Source of the DNA: Candidatus Hydrogenedens sp.
GTDB lineage: Bacteria; Hydrogenedentota; Hydrogenedentia; Hydrogenedentales; Hydrogenedentaceae
DNA length: 44,105 nt
Reading direction: 5' to 3'
Assembly: GCA_035361075.1 (NCBI GenBank)
Contig: DAOSBX010000025.1
Location: forward strand, 6,120-50,224
The notes under the pieces are model-generated. The model did no database searches. It was not told where the DNA came from and saw only the letters and a program-made list of their open reading frames with translations. This document shows, in pieces, positions 8,780 to 16,915 of the stretch (position 1 is the stretch's first letter; the number at the start of each line of letters is the position of its first letter). Both the position numbers and the translations under genes were made by a program.

Positions 8780-10213
8780 ATGGATACAAAATGGTCAATA
8801 TTACAGTTAGCATTTATGCTGGTTTGTGCAAGTTCCATTGCCCAAGATACCATTAATCCAGCCCAGTTTGTAGGGGAACGCTGGTTCGGGCTATATCTTA
8901 ACAATAATAAAGTAGGATTTATGCAACAAGCCCTTACTATTGGCGAGGGAGGCTTAGTCTATTTCACGGAAGATGGCACATTTCGCATGAACATGAGTGG
9001 AGTCCAACAGGAAATGCAGGTGCATTCTGTAAGGACATACGCCCATAGTGGAGAACTAGTCGCTATCGATTATAAGTTGGTAGATATACTCTCGACCACA
9101 GAATTCCATGCCAAAGTGGAAAATAACCAGCTAAAATTAGTCAAAACAATGGCAGGGCAAAACGTAGAACGCTACTTACCTCTACCACAAGAACACCTCA
9201 AAGATACCTTAAAATTTCAACTATGGATGCTTAAAAAACCAAAAGTGGGAGAAGAACTAACAGCCTTTCTATTTGAACCGCTCTATGAACAGGAATTGAT
9301 TTGCATCTCCACTATCGCAGGAATAGAAGAACGATTCCTAAACGGCGTACCAACAAAGGTATACAAAATTAATACTAAGGTGAATATTCTTAACCTTGAA
9401 CAAACCTCTTATGTCACGGAAAAAGGGCTCGTTTTAGAAGATATTGCTGGCGAAATCTTTACAATGCGATTAGAACCCAAAGAGGTGGCAACAGATATCC
9501 ACTATAGTAATGACGTGCTTGTATCTAACGCTGCTATGATAGACAAGCCCATCGAAAAGCCTCGAGAACGCGAAACATTAAAACTCATCTTAAATGGTCC
9601 CTTAAACGACAACCATCTCTTCTGCGACGAACGCCAACAAATCGTTCAGGAAGAAGACCATTTCGTGTTTACAGCCAAAAAAGTAGACCCCAACTCCATA
9701 CCTAAAATGACTCTGCCTATTCAGGAAGAGGAGGTTAAACGATGGACACAAGCAAGTAGCTTCGTTCAAAGCGACCATCCCGAAATGATTAAAACTGCAA
9801 CAGAAATTATCAGTGCTACTACTGATGCATGGGAAGCTGTAAAAAAACTATGTTCATGGGTCAAAGATAATATGCGAACTTCCTATTCCGCACAGTTAAC
9901 AAATGCCCTGGATGTACTAAAACACAGAGAAGGGGATTGCACCGAACACAGTCTATTGTTTGTAGGGCTGGCTCGAGCTATCGGCATTCCAGCACGAGAA
10001 GTAGCTGGACTTATTTATGTCGATTATCCTAAACCAGGATTTTACTTCCACCAATGGGCAAAAGTTTGGGTCGGAAAATGGATTGACGTTGACCCAACCT
10101 TTAACCAACCTCTGGTTGATGTAACACACATAAAAATAGGGGAAGGTGATATTATTGAGCAAATCAAACTTATACCCCTCGTCGGTAGAATCAAAATATC
10201 TACCGTAGATTAA
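8780..10213 (+). CDS. Secreted transglutaminase-like protein
   Basis: A 477-residue protein with a signal peptide (hydrophobic 8-20, cleavage likely after SSIA). The N-terminal 280 residues look beta-rich and match nothing I can name. The C-terminal part is a transglutaminase-like/papain-fold domain with the triad Cys387 (GDCTEHS), His424 (HQW) and Asp438 (DVDPT). Such domains in bacteria act as periplasmic or surface proteases or cross-linking enzymes. A GGAG ribosome site precedes the ATG. It is 40 bases after the flippase gene and probably in its operon, suggesting a task in assembling or processing the exported envelope material. Confidence 0.87.
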   Translation: MDTKWSILQLAFMLVCASSIAQDTINPAQFVGERWFGLYLNNNKVGFMQQALTIGEGGLVYFTEDGTFRMNMSGVQQEMQVHSVRTYAHSGELVAIDYKLVDILSTTEFHAKVENNQLKLVKTMAGQNVERYLPLPQEHLKDTLKFQLWMLKKPKVGEELTAFLFEPLYEQELICISTIAGIEERFLNGVPTKVYKINTKVNILNLEQTSYVTEKGLVLEDIAGEIFTMRLEPKEVATDIHYSNDVLVSNAAMIDKPIEKPRERETLKLILNGPLNDNHLFCDERQQIVQEEDHFVFTAKKVDPNSIPKMTLPIQEEEVKRWTQASSFVQSDHPEMIKTATEIISATTDAWEAVKKLCSWVKDNMRTSYSAQLTNALDVLKHREGDCTEHSLLFVGLARAIGIPAREVAGLIYVDYPKPGFYFHQWAKVWVGKWIDVDPTFNQPLVDVTHIKIGEGDIIEQIKLIPLVGRIKISTVD

Positions 10214-10235
10214 ACAATAAACAAAATAAAATTCT

Positions 10236-10266
10236 AATGGTGAGCAAACCTTCACTACCATTTTAT
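10236..10266 (+). terminator. Weak Rho-independent terminator candidate
   Basis: An imperfect stem (AATGG 10236-10240 with CCATT 10258-10262, further pairs inside after a bulge) is followed by TTTTATAT. It lies 23 bases after the transglutaminase gene and could end the Wzz-flippase-transglutaminase transcript. Confidence 0.4.
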
Positions 10267-10511
10267 ATAACAAATTATAACCACACTTAAATCTACTTTC
10301 CCCCCTTAAAAAACATCCAGATAATCTCAATATTCGCACAATAAATCTATTCAAAAATAATTTTACATAATTAATTTTTTACGGTATCTTATCATAATAC
10401 TATTTATAATTGTTTTTAATATGTAATTTAAATTACAATAAAAGATTAAATATTTAACTTTACAAAAATTTTTAATTATGTATATATTATTTAAATTATT
10501 TAATTATTGAC
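10267..10511. other. Extremely AT-rich intergenic stretch
   Basis: From about 10340 to 10511 the sequence is almost only A and T, with many short AATTA/TTAAT blocks. I find no open reading frame, RNA gene or clear repeat unit in it. It lies just upstream of the promoter of the pseudopilin gene and could serve as an UP element or as a binding zone for nucleoid proteins. Inference only. Confidence 0.5.
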
Positions 10512-10540
10512 TTGACAATTAAAAAATTATTAATTATAAT
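10512..10540 (+). promoter_or_regulatory. Consensus sigma70-type promoter for the pseudopilin
   Basis: A perfect TTGACA (10512-10517), a 17-base spacer and a perfect TATAAT (10535-10540) match the housekeeping consensus exactly, and the DNA before it is AT-rich like an UP element. Transcription would start near 10547 and leave a leader of about 90 bases before the pseudopilin ATG. Strong constitutive expression is expected unless the leader is regulated. Confidence 0.85.
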
Positions 10541-10571
10541 AAATAGTGTTGTATTGTTGTGTTATTCATGT

Positions 10572-10622
10572 GCCCTGCATGAATAAGTCAAACGAAATCA
10601 ACTGGGTTTTCAGGGCGAACCC
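10572..10622 (+). promoter_or_regulatory. 5' leader with two competing hairpins
   Basis: In the leader, GCCCTG (10572-10577) can pair with CAGGGC (10611-10616), and GGGTT (10604-10608) can pair with AACCC (10618-10622). The second hairpin encloses the CAGGGC arm in its loop, so the two structures probably exclude each other. The ribosome site AAGGAG starts right after. This may be a translational switch or only RNA stability structure; it matches no riboswitch consensus I know. Confidence 0.4.
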
Positions 10623-10638
10623 AAGAAGGAGTTATCCT

Positions 10639-11607
10639 ATGCGTAAAAAAGGTTTCACACTCATTGAGCTGTTGGTCGTCATCGCCATTATTGGCATCCT
10701 TGCGGCAATTTTATTGCCAGCACTTGCAAGAGCGAGGGAAGCGGCGCGCAGAAGCAGTTGTCAGAACAACCTCAAGCAATGGGGATTGGTTCTTAAGATG
10801 TATTGCAACGAAGCGAAAGGAGAACGTTTTCCGCCAATGTGCTTAACAGCGGATGCTCGTGTAGATTGTACTGCTTTCCCATTTCAACCGACAGGTGAAA
10901 TTGGGATTGTGGCTGCAGGTCCGAATCCAAAGGTTATTTATCCTGAATACTTGACAGACCTGAACATCATGTTCTGCCCATCGGATTCCGCGGAGAAACC
11001 AGGATTACAAAATAACCCTGTAACAAATGAGCCAGATACAAACATTGCTTGTGACGATGCGGTTCGTGGAATGTCTATCATTGACTCCAGCTATAACTAT
11101 GTAGGCTATGTTTTGGATCTATGCGATGCGGATGGCACAGACCCGCTAATTGACATATCCGGATTAGCGACCTTAATTGGAGCAAGTGGTATTACAGGGC
11201 TGGGTCCACAACAATTAGTGGAGGCGATGCTCTCCATCTTGGGCGCATACTTAGCTGACCCATACAATGGAGCCAGAAAGGTTGATGAAGATATCAGTGT
11301 CACACAAGGTTTAGGGAATGGTGGACAATCAACTATATATCGGCTTCGTGAAGGTATTGAACGGTTCCTTATCACGGATATAAATAACCCAGCCGCAACG
11401 AATGAAGCCCAGAGTGAAGTCTGGATTATGGCAGATACAATAGCCACTGATACAGGTGCATATAACCATATCCCAGGTGGGTCAAATGTTCTATACATGG
11501 ATGGACATGTTGAATTCATGAGGTATCAGGAAAATGGTCCAGCACCGGTTAATGGTGCTGTTGCTCGTGTGATAGGCTTAATTTTAGCTTCTACAAATCT
11601 GATTTAA
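10639..11607 (+). CDS. Type II/IV pseudopilin with C-terminal H-X-DG motif
   Basis: A 322-residue prepilin-like protein. The start MRKKGFTLIELLVVIAIIG is a class III signal: cleavage by prepilin peptidase after Gly5, a Phe at +1 and Glu at +5, then a hydrophobic helix. The C-terminus has HIPGG...LYMDGHV, the processing-associated H-X-DG motif known from PVC-type bacteria, but with ten instead of nine residues between His and DG. I choose ATG 10639 rather than the GTG at 10546 because of the AAGGAG ribosome site eight bases before it and the canonical prepilin N-terminus. Promoter and terminator show a single-gene transcript. Its codons look more GC-rich than the neighbours. It may be a substrate of a secretion system powered by the PilB/GspE-like ATPase at 38 kb. 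Confidence 0.93.
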   Translation: MRKKGFTLIELLVVIAIIGILAAILLPALARAREAARRSSCQNNLKQWGLVLKMYCNEAKGERFPPMCLTADARVDCTAFPFQPTGEIGIVAAGPNPKVIYPEYLTDLNIMFCPSDSAEKPGLQNNPVTNEPDTNIACDDAVRGMSIIDSSYNYVGYVLDLCDADGTDPLIDISGLATLIGASGITGLGPQQLVEAMLSILGAYLADPYNGARKVDEDISVTQGLGNGGQSTIYRLREGIERFLITDINNPAATNEAQSEVWIMADTIATDTGAYNHIPGGSNVLYMDGHVEFMRYQENGPAPVNGAVARVIGLILASTNLI

Positions 11608-11643
11608 CACTTCCTTCCTTTCGCTTCTGTAAAGCCCTCGCAA

Positions 11644-11678
11644 GTCCCCGGTTCAGAAAAGAGCCGGGGACGCCTTTT
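11644..11678 (+). terminator. Strong Rho-independent terminator
   Basis: A ten-base-pair GC-rich stem (GTCCCCGGTT 11644-11653 with AGCCGGGGAC 11662-11671, one G-U pair) with an eight-base loop is followed closely by a run of five T. It ends the pseudopilin transcript. The 170 bases beyond it, up to the HtrA gene, show nothing recognisable. Confidence 0.92.
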
Positions 11679-11849
11679 TGATTTCGGTACTTTAGTGATG
11701 TGAAGAAAAAGAGGCAGGCTATAAAACATATTCATTTAATATTGTATTTTTGATGCTTCTTAGCCACGAATATAATAAATGGGAAAAGTCAAATTATTTG
11801 ATTTATTAAAACATTGTATGAACTTAATTCAGGGCACCGATAAAATTAT

Positions 11850-12953
11850 TCACTGTTCATTTACTTCCTGAACTGTGAATTTCAGGGTCATTACTTTGCC
11901 CTCCCGAACAATTTTTACCTCTACGGGGTCTCCAATGAACAAATCCCAGTTAATAAAATCGACATCCAATGGGTCTTCAACCAGTTGCTGGTTTATCTCG
12001 GTAATAACATCGCCTGGGCGTAAGCCTGCTTTATAAGCTGGACTTTCTTTTAAGATGCGCGTAACAAATACACCTTTTTTAACTGGAATACCGAGTTCAT
12101 GGAGAAGTCTCGGGTCAATTGAATCTAAAGACTCCGCCTTAAAACCGAACCAAGGGTCCCGACGTTTGCCGAATTTAATCAATTCTTCTGCTACACGTCT
12201 TGCTCGGGTTATAGGAATAGCAAAGCTTATTCCTTGATAGCCCCCCGTTTTGGAGATTATCATGGTATTAATACCAATAACGTCGCCTTTACTATTTACT
12301 AATGGACCTCCGCTATTACCTGGATTAATCGCTGCATCTGTCTGTATCATGTCTTGATACAATGTATTTCCTGAAATGCTTCGGCTTACTTTGCGGTGAA
12401 CTGCTGAAACGACACCGACACTAACCGTGGGTCTTGGGTCTTTCATCAAAGAGCCAAAAGGATTACCAATAGCAATAACCCACTCTCCAATATACAAATT
12501 TTCTGAATCACCCAATCCTATATAAGGAAAATTATTTCCCTGTGCCTTCAGGACAGCAATATCAGTTCTCGGGTCAGCCCCGATAAATTCGACATTAAGT
12601 TTTTCACCACTGGAAAGGGTTACAGAACTTATTTTAGTTGCGTTTTCCAAAACATGATAATTTGTAAGGATATATCCATTCGGAGTGAAAATGAACCCAC
12701 TCCCAATAGAGGTTATCTCTTGTTTCCGTATTGGGAAACCAAACAACTCGAAGAAAGCATCAACTTCATCTTCGGGCTGATATTCAACAACATTGATAGT
12801 TACAACTGCTGGTGATGCTTTTTCAACTGCAGTAACGATAGCGGTACGTCTTGAATCGCTTATGCTATCCTGAGAAAAGACTGTAAAAGTAATGAATATT
12901 AACAGACAACAAATTAATAATCCAGTCCGTAATAAACCGTTATAAAGACACAT
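11850..12953 (-). CDS. HtrA/DegP-type periplasmic serine protease, one PDZ
   Basis: A 367-residue protein with an N-terminal signal peptide or anchor (about 8-27), a trypsin-like domain and a single PDZ domain (about 275-355, GLRPGDVITEIN). The triad is His100 (TNYHV), Asp131 (RTDIAVL) and Ser214 (GNSGGP). The single PDZ and length fit the DegS/HtrA branch. It acts in the periplasm on misfolded or regulatory proteins. It follows the GH127 gene by 39 bases on the same strand and is probably co-transcribed with it. A PDZ-binding partner is not visible in the window. Confidence 0.94.
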   Translation of the reverse strand: MCLYNGLLRTGLLICCLLIFITFTVFSQDSISDSRRTAIVTAVEKASPAVVTINVVEYQPEDEVDAFFELFGFPIRKQEITSIGSGFIFTPNGYILTNYHVLENATKISSVTLSSGEKLNVEFIGADPRTDIAVLKAQGNNFPYIGLGDSENLYIGEWVIAIGNPFGSLMKDPRPTVSVGVVSAVHRKVSRSISGNTLYQDMIQTDAAINPGNSGGPLVNSKGDVIGINTMIISKTGGYQGISFAIPITRARRVAEELIKFGKRRDPWFGFKAESLDSIDPRLLHELGIPVKKGVFVTRILKESPAYKAGLRPGDVITEINQQLVEDPLDVDFINWDLFIGDPVEVKIVREGKVMTLKFTVQEVNEQ

Positions 12954-12992
12954 ATATTTTTCCTTTTTTATAATTGTAGAAAAACATTTCCT

Positions 12993-15404
12993 TTATTTCG
13001 CTGGTATAACTTTCCATTCTAAAATACCTGCAGAGAATTTAGGCTGTAATTGAACTTCAAGGCGAAGTGCCTTTGTTGTAACTGGATTAAAGGTAACTTC
13101 ATTGTATTTATTTCTCTGGTTTTCTCGTGGTGTAGGATTTTTTACAGGAATCCATTGGTCATCCTTTAAATACAAAATTTCCCATGACTTTGGGACACGG
13201 CACTCACCAAAACCTGTATCATCAAACCAGAAAACCTTAACTCCTTTTACCGTATATTCCTTATCGAAAATATACTGTATCCATTCCTTCGTGCCTTTAT
13301 GGTCCCACCATGTAAATCGCGGGATACTGGTATCAGACGATTTTTTCGGCTCAATCATATCATTAAGAGCCTCGTAGCTATCATTTGACCATTTGTGAGA
13401 TGCTTCCACCACTGCTTTAGTTTCAATGGTAGGAATTGCTACAAGCTCAGCTGTTTCGGGAATCCAAACACGCATATATCCCTTTTGTCGATTTGCCCAT
13501 GCATAATAAGGAATCAGTTTTAATGTCTGCTCCATCCCATCGGGATTATCAAGCGATTTTACTTTTCCAATCGTCTCGATTGTGACAACACCATCCAAAA
13601 GGTTTGGTTCATATTGAGCACTGAAAGAAGCAGTTCGAGGCACATAAGCAAACCGAACCTGATTTGCATTATCAACATCCTCAGCACAGAAAACAACGGG
13701 ACCACGCTGAATTGCAACTCTGCCACGGTCCGCCTCGACTTTTTCATTTGCATAAACACGTTGAACAACCATAGGCAAAACGAGTGTAATTTCATCGCCT
13801 TGTTTCCACTCTTGAGTCAGTTTTATAAATCCCCGTTCTAACACCTGAATGGGGATTGGTGTGCCGTTTATTTTTAACTGTACTTTGTCTAATCCGGGAC
13901 TCTCCGGGAAAAGATATAAACGTTCAGGATCGTTATTTCCACGATATACCCAATCTGGAATCCGTACTGCCATACAGAACATTTTAGGTTTATCGGTGTT
14001 GATTCGTAATGTTATTTCTCCATCCCATGGGTAGTTTGTCAGCTGTTCCAATTGAACGATGTCAGTCCCTGATTTGTTATCTACCAAAGCAAACTTATTG
14101 TCCTTAAAATTCAAGGACACCTTAGACGGCATGTAATGTAGGACATAGAGAGTGTCTTTTTCAAAACTATATGCATAACCACCAACAGTAGGGATAAACC
14201 GAACAACATTGGTTGGACAGCAAGCACACTTTTGCCATGGTGGTCTTTGGTCAACACCCTCCAGTCGATTGCAATAGAAAATAGTCTTGGCATCTAACGA
14301 CAATCCTGAAAGTGGTGTATTATATAAAGCACGTTCAATAATATCTACATATTTTGCATCACGATGGAGTAGAAACATCCGTTGAGCCCAAAATACAAGT
14401 CCTATAGAGGCACAGGTCTCACAGTAAGCAGTATCATTAGGCAGGAAATATGGATTACTAAAACCTTCAACACGAAGCAACGAATCACCAATGCCAGCGG
14501 TAATGTACATCTTTCGCTCTGTTAGGTCATACCATAATCGGTCAAGGGCATTGGAATACCGTACGTCCCCAGTTTTAGCGACAAGGTCTGTAACTCCTGA
14601 ATACAAATACATCGCACGAACCGCATGCCCCAACATTTCATCCTGCTCAATAATTGGCTTATGGTCTTGACACACCGAATCCCATCTCCCATGGGGCTTA
14701 TCTTTATACGGCTTGCCACGTTGCTCGATGAACCACTTTGCCAACTCTGCATATTTCGAATTTCCAGTAAATTCAGAAAGTTTGAACAAAGCCAATTCAA
14801 TCTCCTCATGTTGTGGGACTTCTTCAACCTTACCTGTACCGAAGGTGTCAACAATATGGTCTGCAAATTTTATTGCTACATCTAATAATTTTCTCTTTCC
14901 TGTTGCTTGTGCATAAGCGATCGCAGACTCAATTAAATGCCCAGCACAATATGTTTCATGCTCCGCATCATTTGTCCAACGTTCATTCGGTTTAACCAAC
15001 GTAAAATAAGTATTGAGATAGCCATCTGGCTGTTGTGCACCTGCTATTAAATCGATAATTTCATCGATTTTCTGTTCAACTACTGGGTCTTTATGCAAAG
15101 CAAGCCAATATGCCGAACCTTCAATAACTTTATATACATCCGAATCCTCAAAACACGCTCCTATGTGTTTCCCTTCTTTCTTTCCAGCAGTAACACGGAA
15201 GTTATCTATCTTCTTTTCAAGTTCACAATACTCGATATTATGTGGCAAGAATATTTTTCCAACTCGGTTAATCCAATGTTCCCAAAAGCCATCCTGTATC
15301 TCTACCTCAGTAAAAGGCACAGGCGATACAGGATAGATAGGTGGTAATGTTACAACGGTATTAAAAAGATACAACGGGCTAATACTTAATAAGATGAGAG
15401 TCAT
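12993..15404 (-). CDS. GH127 (DUF1680) beta-L-arabinofuranosidase-like protein with C-terminal F5/8-type domain
   Basis: An 803-residue protein of family GH127, which removes beta-L-arabinofuranose or related sugars using a Zn-bound cysteine nucleophile. The zinc and catalytic residues are present: Glu329 and Cys331 in YCETCAS, Cys395 and Cys396 in CACCPTN. The (alpha/alpha)6 barrel is followed by beta domains (IQRGPVVFCAEDVDNA is a family hallmark) and by a C-terminal jelly-roll of the F5/8/discoidin type (about 690-800). A hydrophobic N-terminus without basic residues could be a poor signal peptide. An in-frame stop lies 15 bases before the ATG and AAGGAA precedes it, so the start is well supported. 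It is divergent from the arabinose-donor operon, a suggestive but unproven link. Confidence 0.9.
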   Translation of the reverse strand: MTLILLSISPLYLFNTVVTLPPIYPVSPVPFTEVEIQDGFWEHWINRVGKIFLPHNIEYCELEKKIDNFRVTAGKKEGKHIGACFEDSDVYKVIEGSAYWLALHKDPVVEQKIDEIIDLIAGAQQPDGYLNTYFTLVKPNERWTNDAEHETYCAGHLIESAIAYAQATGKRKLLDVAIKFADHIVDTFGTGKVEEVPQHEEIELALFKLSEFTGNSKYAELAKWFIEQRGKPYKDKPHGRWDSVCQDHKPIIEQDEMLGHAVRAMYLYSGVTDLVAKTGDVRYSNALDRLWYDLTERKMYITAGIGDSLLRVEGFSNPYFLPNDTAYCETCASIGLVFWAQRMFLLHRDAKYVDIIERALYNTPLSGLSLDAKTIFYCNRLEGVDQRPPWQKCACCPTNVVRFIPTVGGYAYSFEKDTLYVLHYMPSKVSLNFKDNKFALVDNKSGTDIVQLEQLTNYPWDGEITLRINTDKPKMFCMAVRIPDWVYRGNNDPERLYLFPESPGLDKVQLKINGTPIPIQVLERGFIKLTQEWKQGDEITLVLPMVVQRVYANEKVEADRGRVAIQRGPVVFCAEDVDNANQVRFAYVPRTASFSAQYEPNLLDGVVTIETIGKVKSLDNPDGMEQTLKLIPYYAWANRQKGYMRVWIPETAELVAIPTIETKAVVEASHKWSNDSYEALNDMIEPKKSSDTSIPRFTWWDHKGTKEWIQYIFDKEYTVKGVKVFWFDDTGFGECRVPKSWEILYLKDDQWIPVKNPTPRENQRNKYNEVTFNPVTTKALRLEVQLQPKFSAGILEWKVIPAK

Positions 15405-15446
15405 AGTCTTATTCCTTCTTTACATTGTTTTTATACCATTTATAAT

Positions 15447-15475
15447 TTGAGTCTATTTGCTGTAATTTGTATACT
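15447..15475 (+). promoter_or_regulatory. Candidate promoter of the DprE1-led operon
   Basis: TTGAGT (15447-15452), a 17-base spacer and TATACT (15470-15475) resemble a sigma70 promoter (4/6 and 5/6 matches). It lies in the 128-base divergent region and would give a leader of about 50 bases before the DprE1-like gene. Confidence 0.5.
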
Positions 15476-15532
15476 ACTAAAACGATTTTATTAATCACAA
15501 TCTTAATAGTTAGGGAGAAATAAATCTATTTT

Positions 15533-16915
15533 ATGGTGATACCTGCGGAAAAGAAAAAATTAACTGGATGGGGCAGATATGCTTATCAAGAAAGCTACGT
15601 TTTCCGCCCCGAACAATGGAGAGCAATGAATGCGATATTAAAGGATATGCGCATTCCAGACATTCTTGCACGCGGTTTAGGTCGAAGTTATGGAGACACT
15701 GCCATGAACGAAGGCGGTGCTATTATGAACATGTTGCGTCTGAACCGCTTTTTAAGCTGGCAAGAAGAAGAAGGCATTTTAGATTGTGAGGCTGGTGTTT
15801 CCCTGAGAGAGATACTTGATGTGTTTTTACCGCGTGGTTGGATGCCACACGTATGTCCAGGCACAAAGTTTGTAACGGTTGGTGGTGCTATTGCCAACGA
15901 TATCCACGGTAAAAATCATCACGAAGAAGGAAGTTTCGGCAATCATGTTATATCCTTCGAGTTGCTGAGTGCCGATGGAAATATTTTGCAATGTAGTCGC
16001 ACCGAAAACGCAGATTTATTCTGGGCAACGATTGGCGGAATTGGCTTAACAGGGATAATTCGAACAGCGAAAATACGGCTAAAAAAGGTTAAAACTGCAT
16101 ACTTCCATGTAGATTATTATCAAGCCAAGAATTTAGATGACCTGCTGGATAAGATGAAAGAGTATGATAAAAAATATCCTTATACCGTAGCATGGCTCGA
16201 TTGCCTTGCCCAGAAAGAAAATATGGGACGAGGAGTACTCATGGGTGGAAAAATAGCGGAGGTAGAAGATTTACCGCCACGGTGGAGAAACTCACCGTTA
16301 ATTCAGAAAAAAAAGATGGACATAACTGTGCCATGGGATGCTCCTACATGGATTTTAAGTCAGAGAACCGTAGGTATCTTTAATTCTTGGTATTATGATT
16401 TGAATAAAACAAGATATGAAATTGTGCCTCTCGAAAAATTTTTCTTCCCGTTAGACCGCATTCTTGAATGGAATCGCATGTATGGCAAAACAGGGTTTAT
16501 CCAGTATCAAGTAGTATTTCCAGGAGATGAAGTGAAGGGCTTAAAAGTTTTGTTAGAACAATTAGTATCTTCACAGAGGTCTTCATTTATGACCGTGTTA
16601 AAACGGTTCGGTGCAGGAAACGAAGGTTTATTATCGTTCCCAACCGAGGGGTACACCCTTGCCTTAGATATCCCAAATCATGCAGGTCTTGCCTGCTTTG
16701 TAGAGGATTTAAACTGTATAACATTGCGATATGGTGGTAGATTATACTTGGCAAAAGACCAACTTATGAACGAATCGATGTTCAAAGAGACATATCCACG
16801 CTGGGAAGAGTTCACAAAAATCAAGGAGAAAATTGACCCGAATATCCATTATTCATCAACAATGGCACGGCGCCTTGGAATCGTTCAAGCACGGAGGAGA
16901 GCACCGATATGTTAA
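15533..16915 (+). CDS. dprE1: DprE1-like FAD oxidase (prenylphosphoryl-ribofuranose 2'-oxidase)
   Basis: A 460-residue FAD-dependent oxidase. In mycobacteria DprE1 oxidises C2 of decaprenylphosphoryl-ribose as the first half of its epimerisation to the arabinose form. The p-cresol-methylhydroxylase-type FAD domain is at the N-terminus (LARGLGRSYGD, VTVGGAIANDIHGKNHH; His125 matches the active-site His of the mycobacterial enzyme). The C-terminal part has RLYLAKD with Lys408, matching its essential Lys, and ends in MARRLGI, also as in DprE1. The position of the cysteine attacked by benzothiazinones aligns to Ala377 (TLALDIP). The start ATG 15533 has only a distant AGGGAGA. The end overlaps the reductase gene by seven bases, so the two are translationally coupled. 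Confidence 0.88.
   Translation: MVIPAEKKKLTGWGRYAYQESYVFRPEQWRAMNAILKDMRIPDILARGLGRSYGDTAMNEGGAIMNMLRLNRFLSWQEEEGILDCEAGVSLREILDVFLPRGWMPHVCPGTKFVTVGGAIANDIHGKNHHEEGSFGNHVISFELLSADGNILQCSRTENADLFWATIGGIGLTGIIRTAKIRLKKVKTAYFHVDYYQAKNLDDLLDKMKEYDKKYPYTVAWLDCLAQKENMGRGVLMGGKIAEVEDLPPRWRNSPLIQKKKMDITVPWDAPTWILSQRTVGIFNSWYYDLNKTRYEIVPLEKFFFPLDRILEWNRMYGKTGFIQYQVVFPGDEVKGLKVLLEQLVSSQRSSFMTVLKRFGAGNEGLLSFPTEGYTLALDIPNHAGLACFVEDLNCITLRYGGRLYLAKDQLMNESMFKETYPRWEEFTKIKEKIDPNIHYSSTMARRLGIVQARRRAPIC

Noticed and set aside
10546..10638. N-terminal extension of the pseudopilin from a GTG start
   Set aside because: The extension lies on the predicted transcription start, lacks a ribosome site and would put 31 residues before a canonical prepilin leader.
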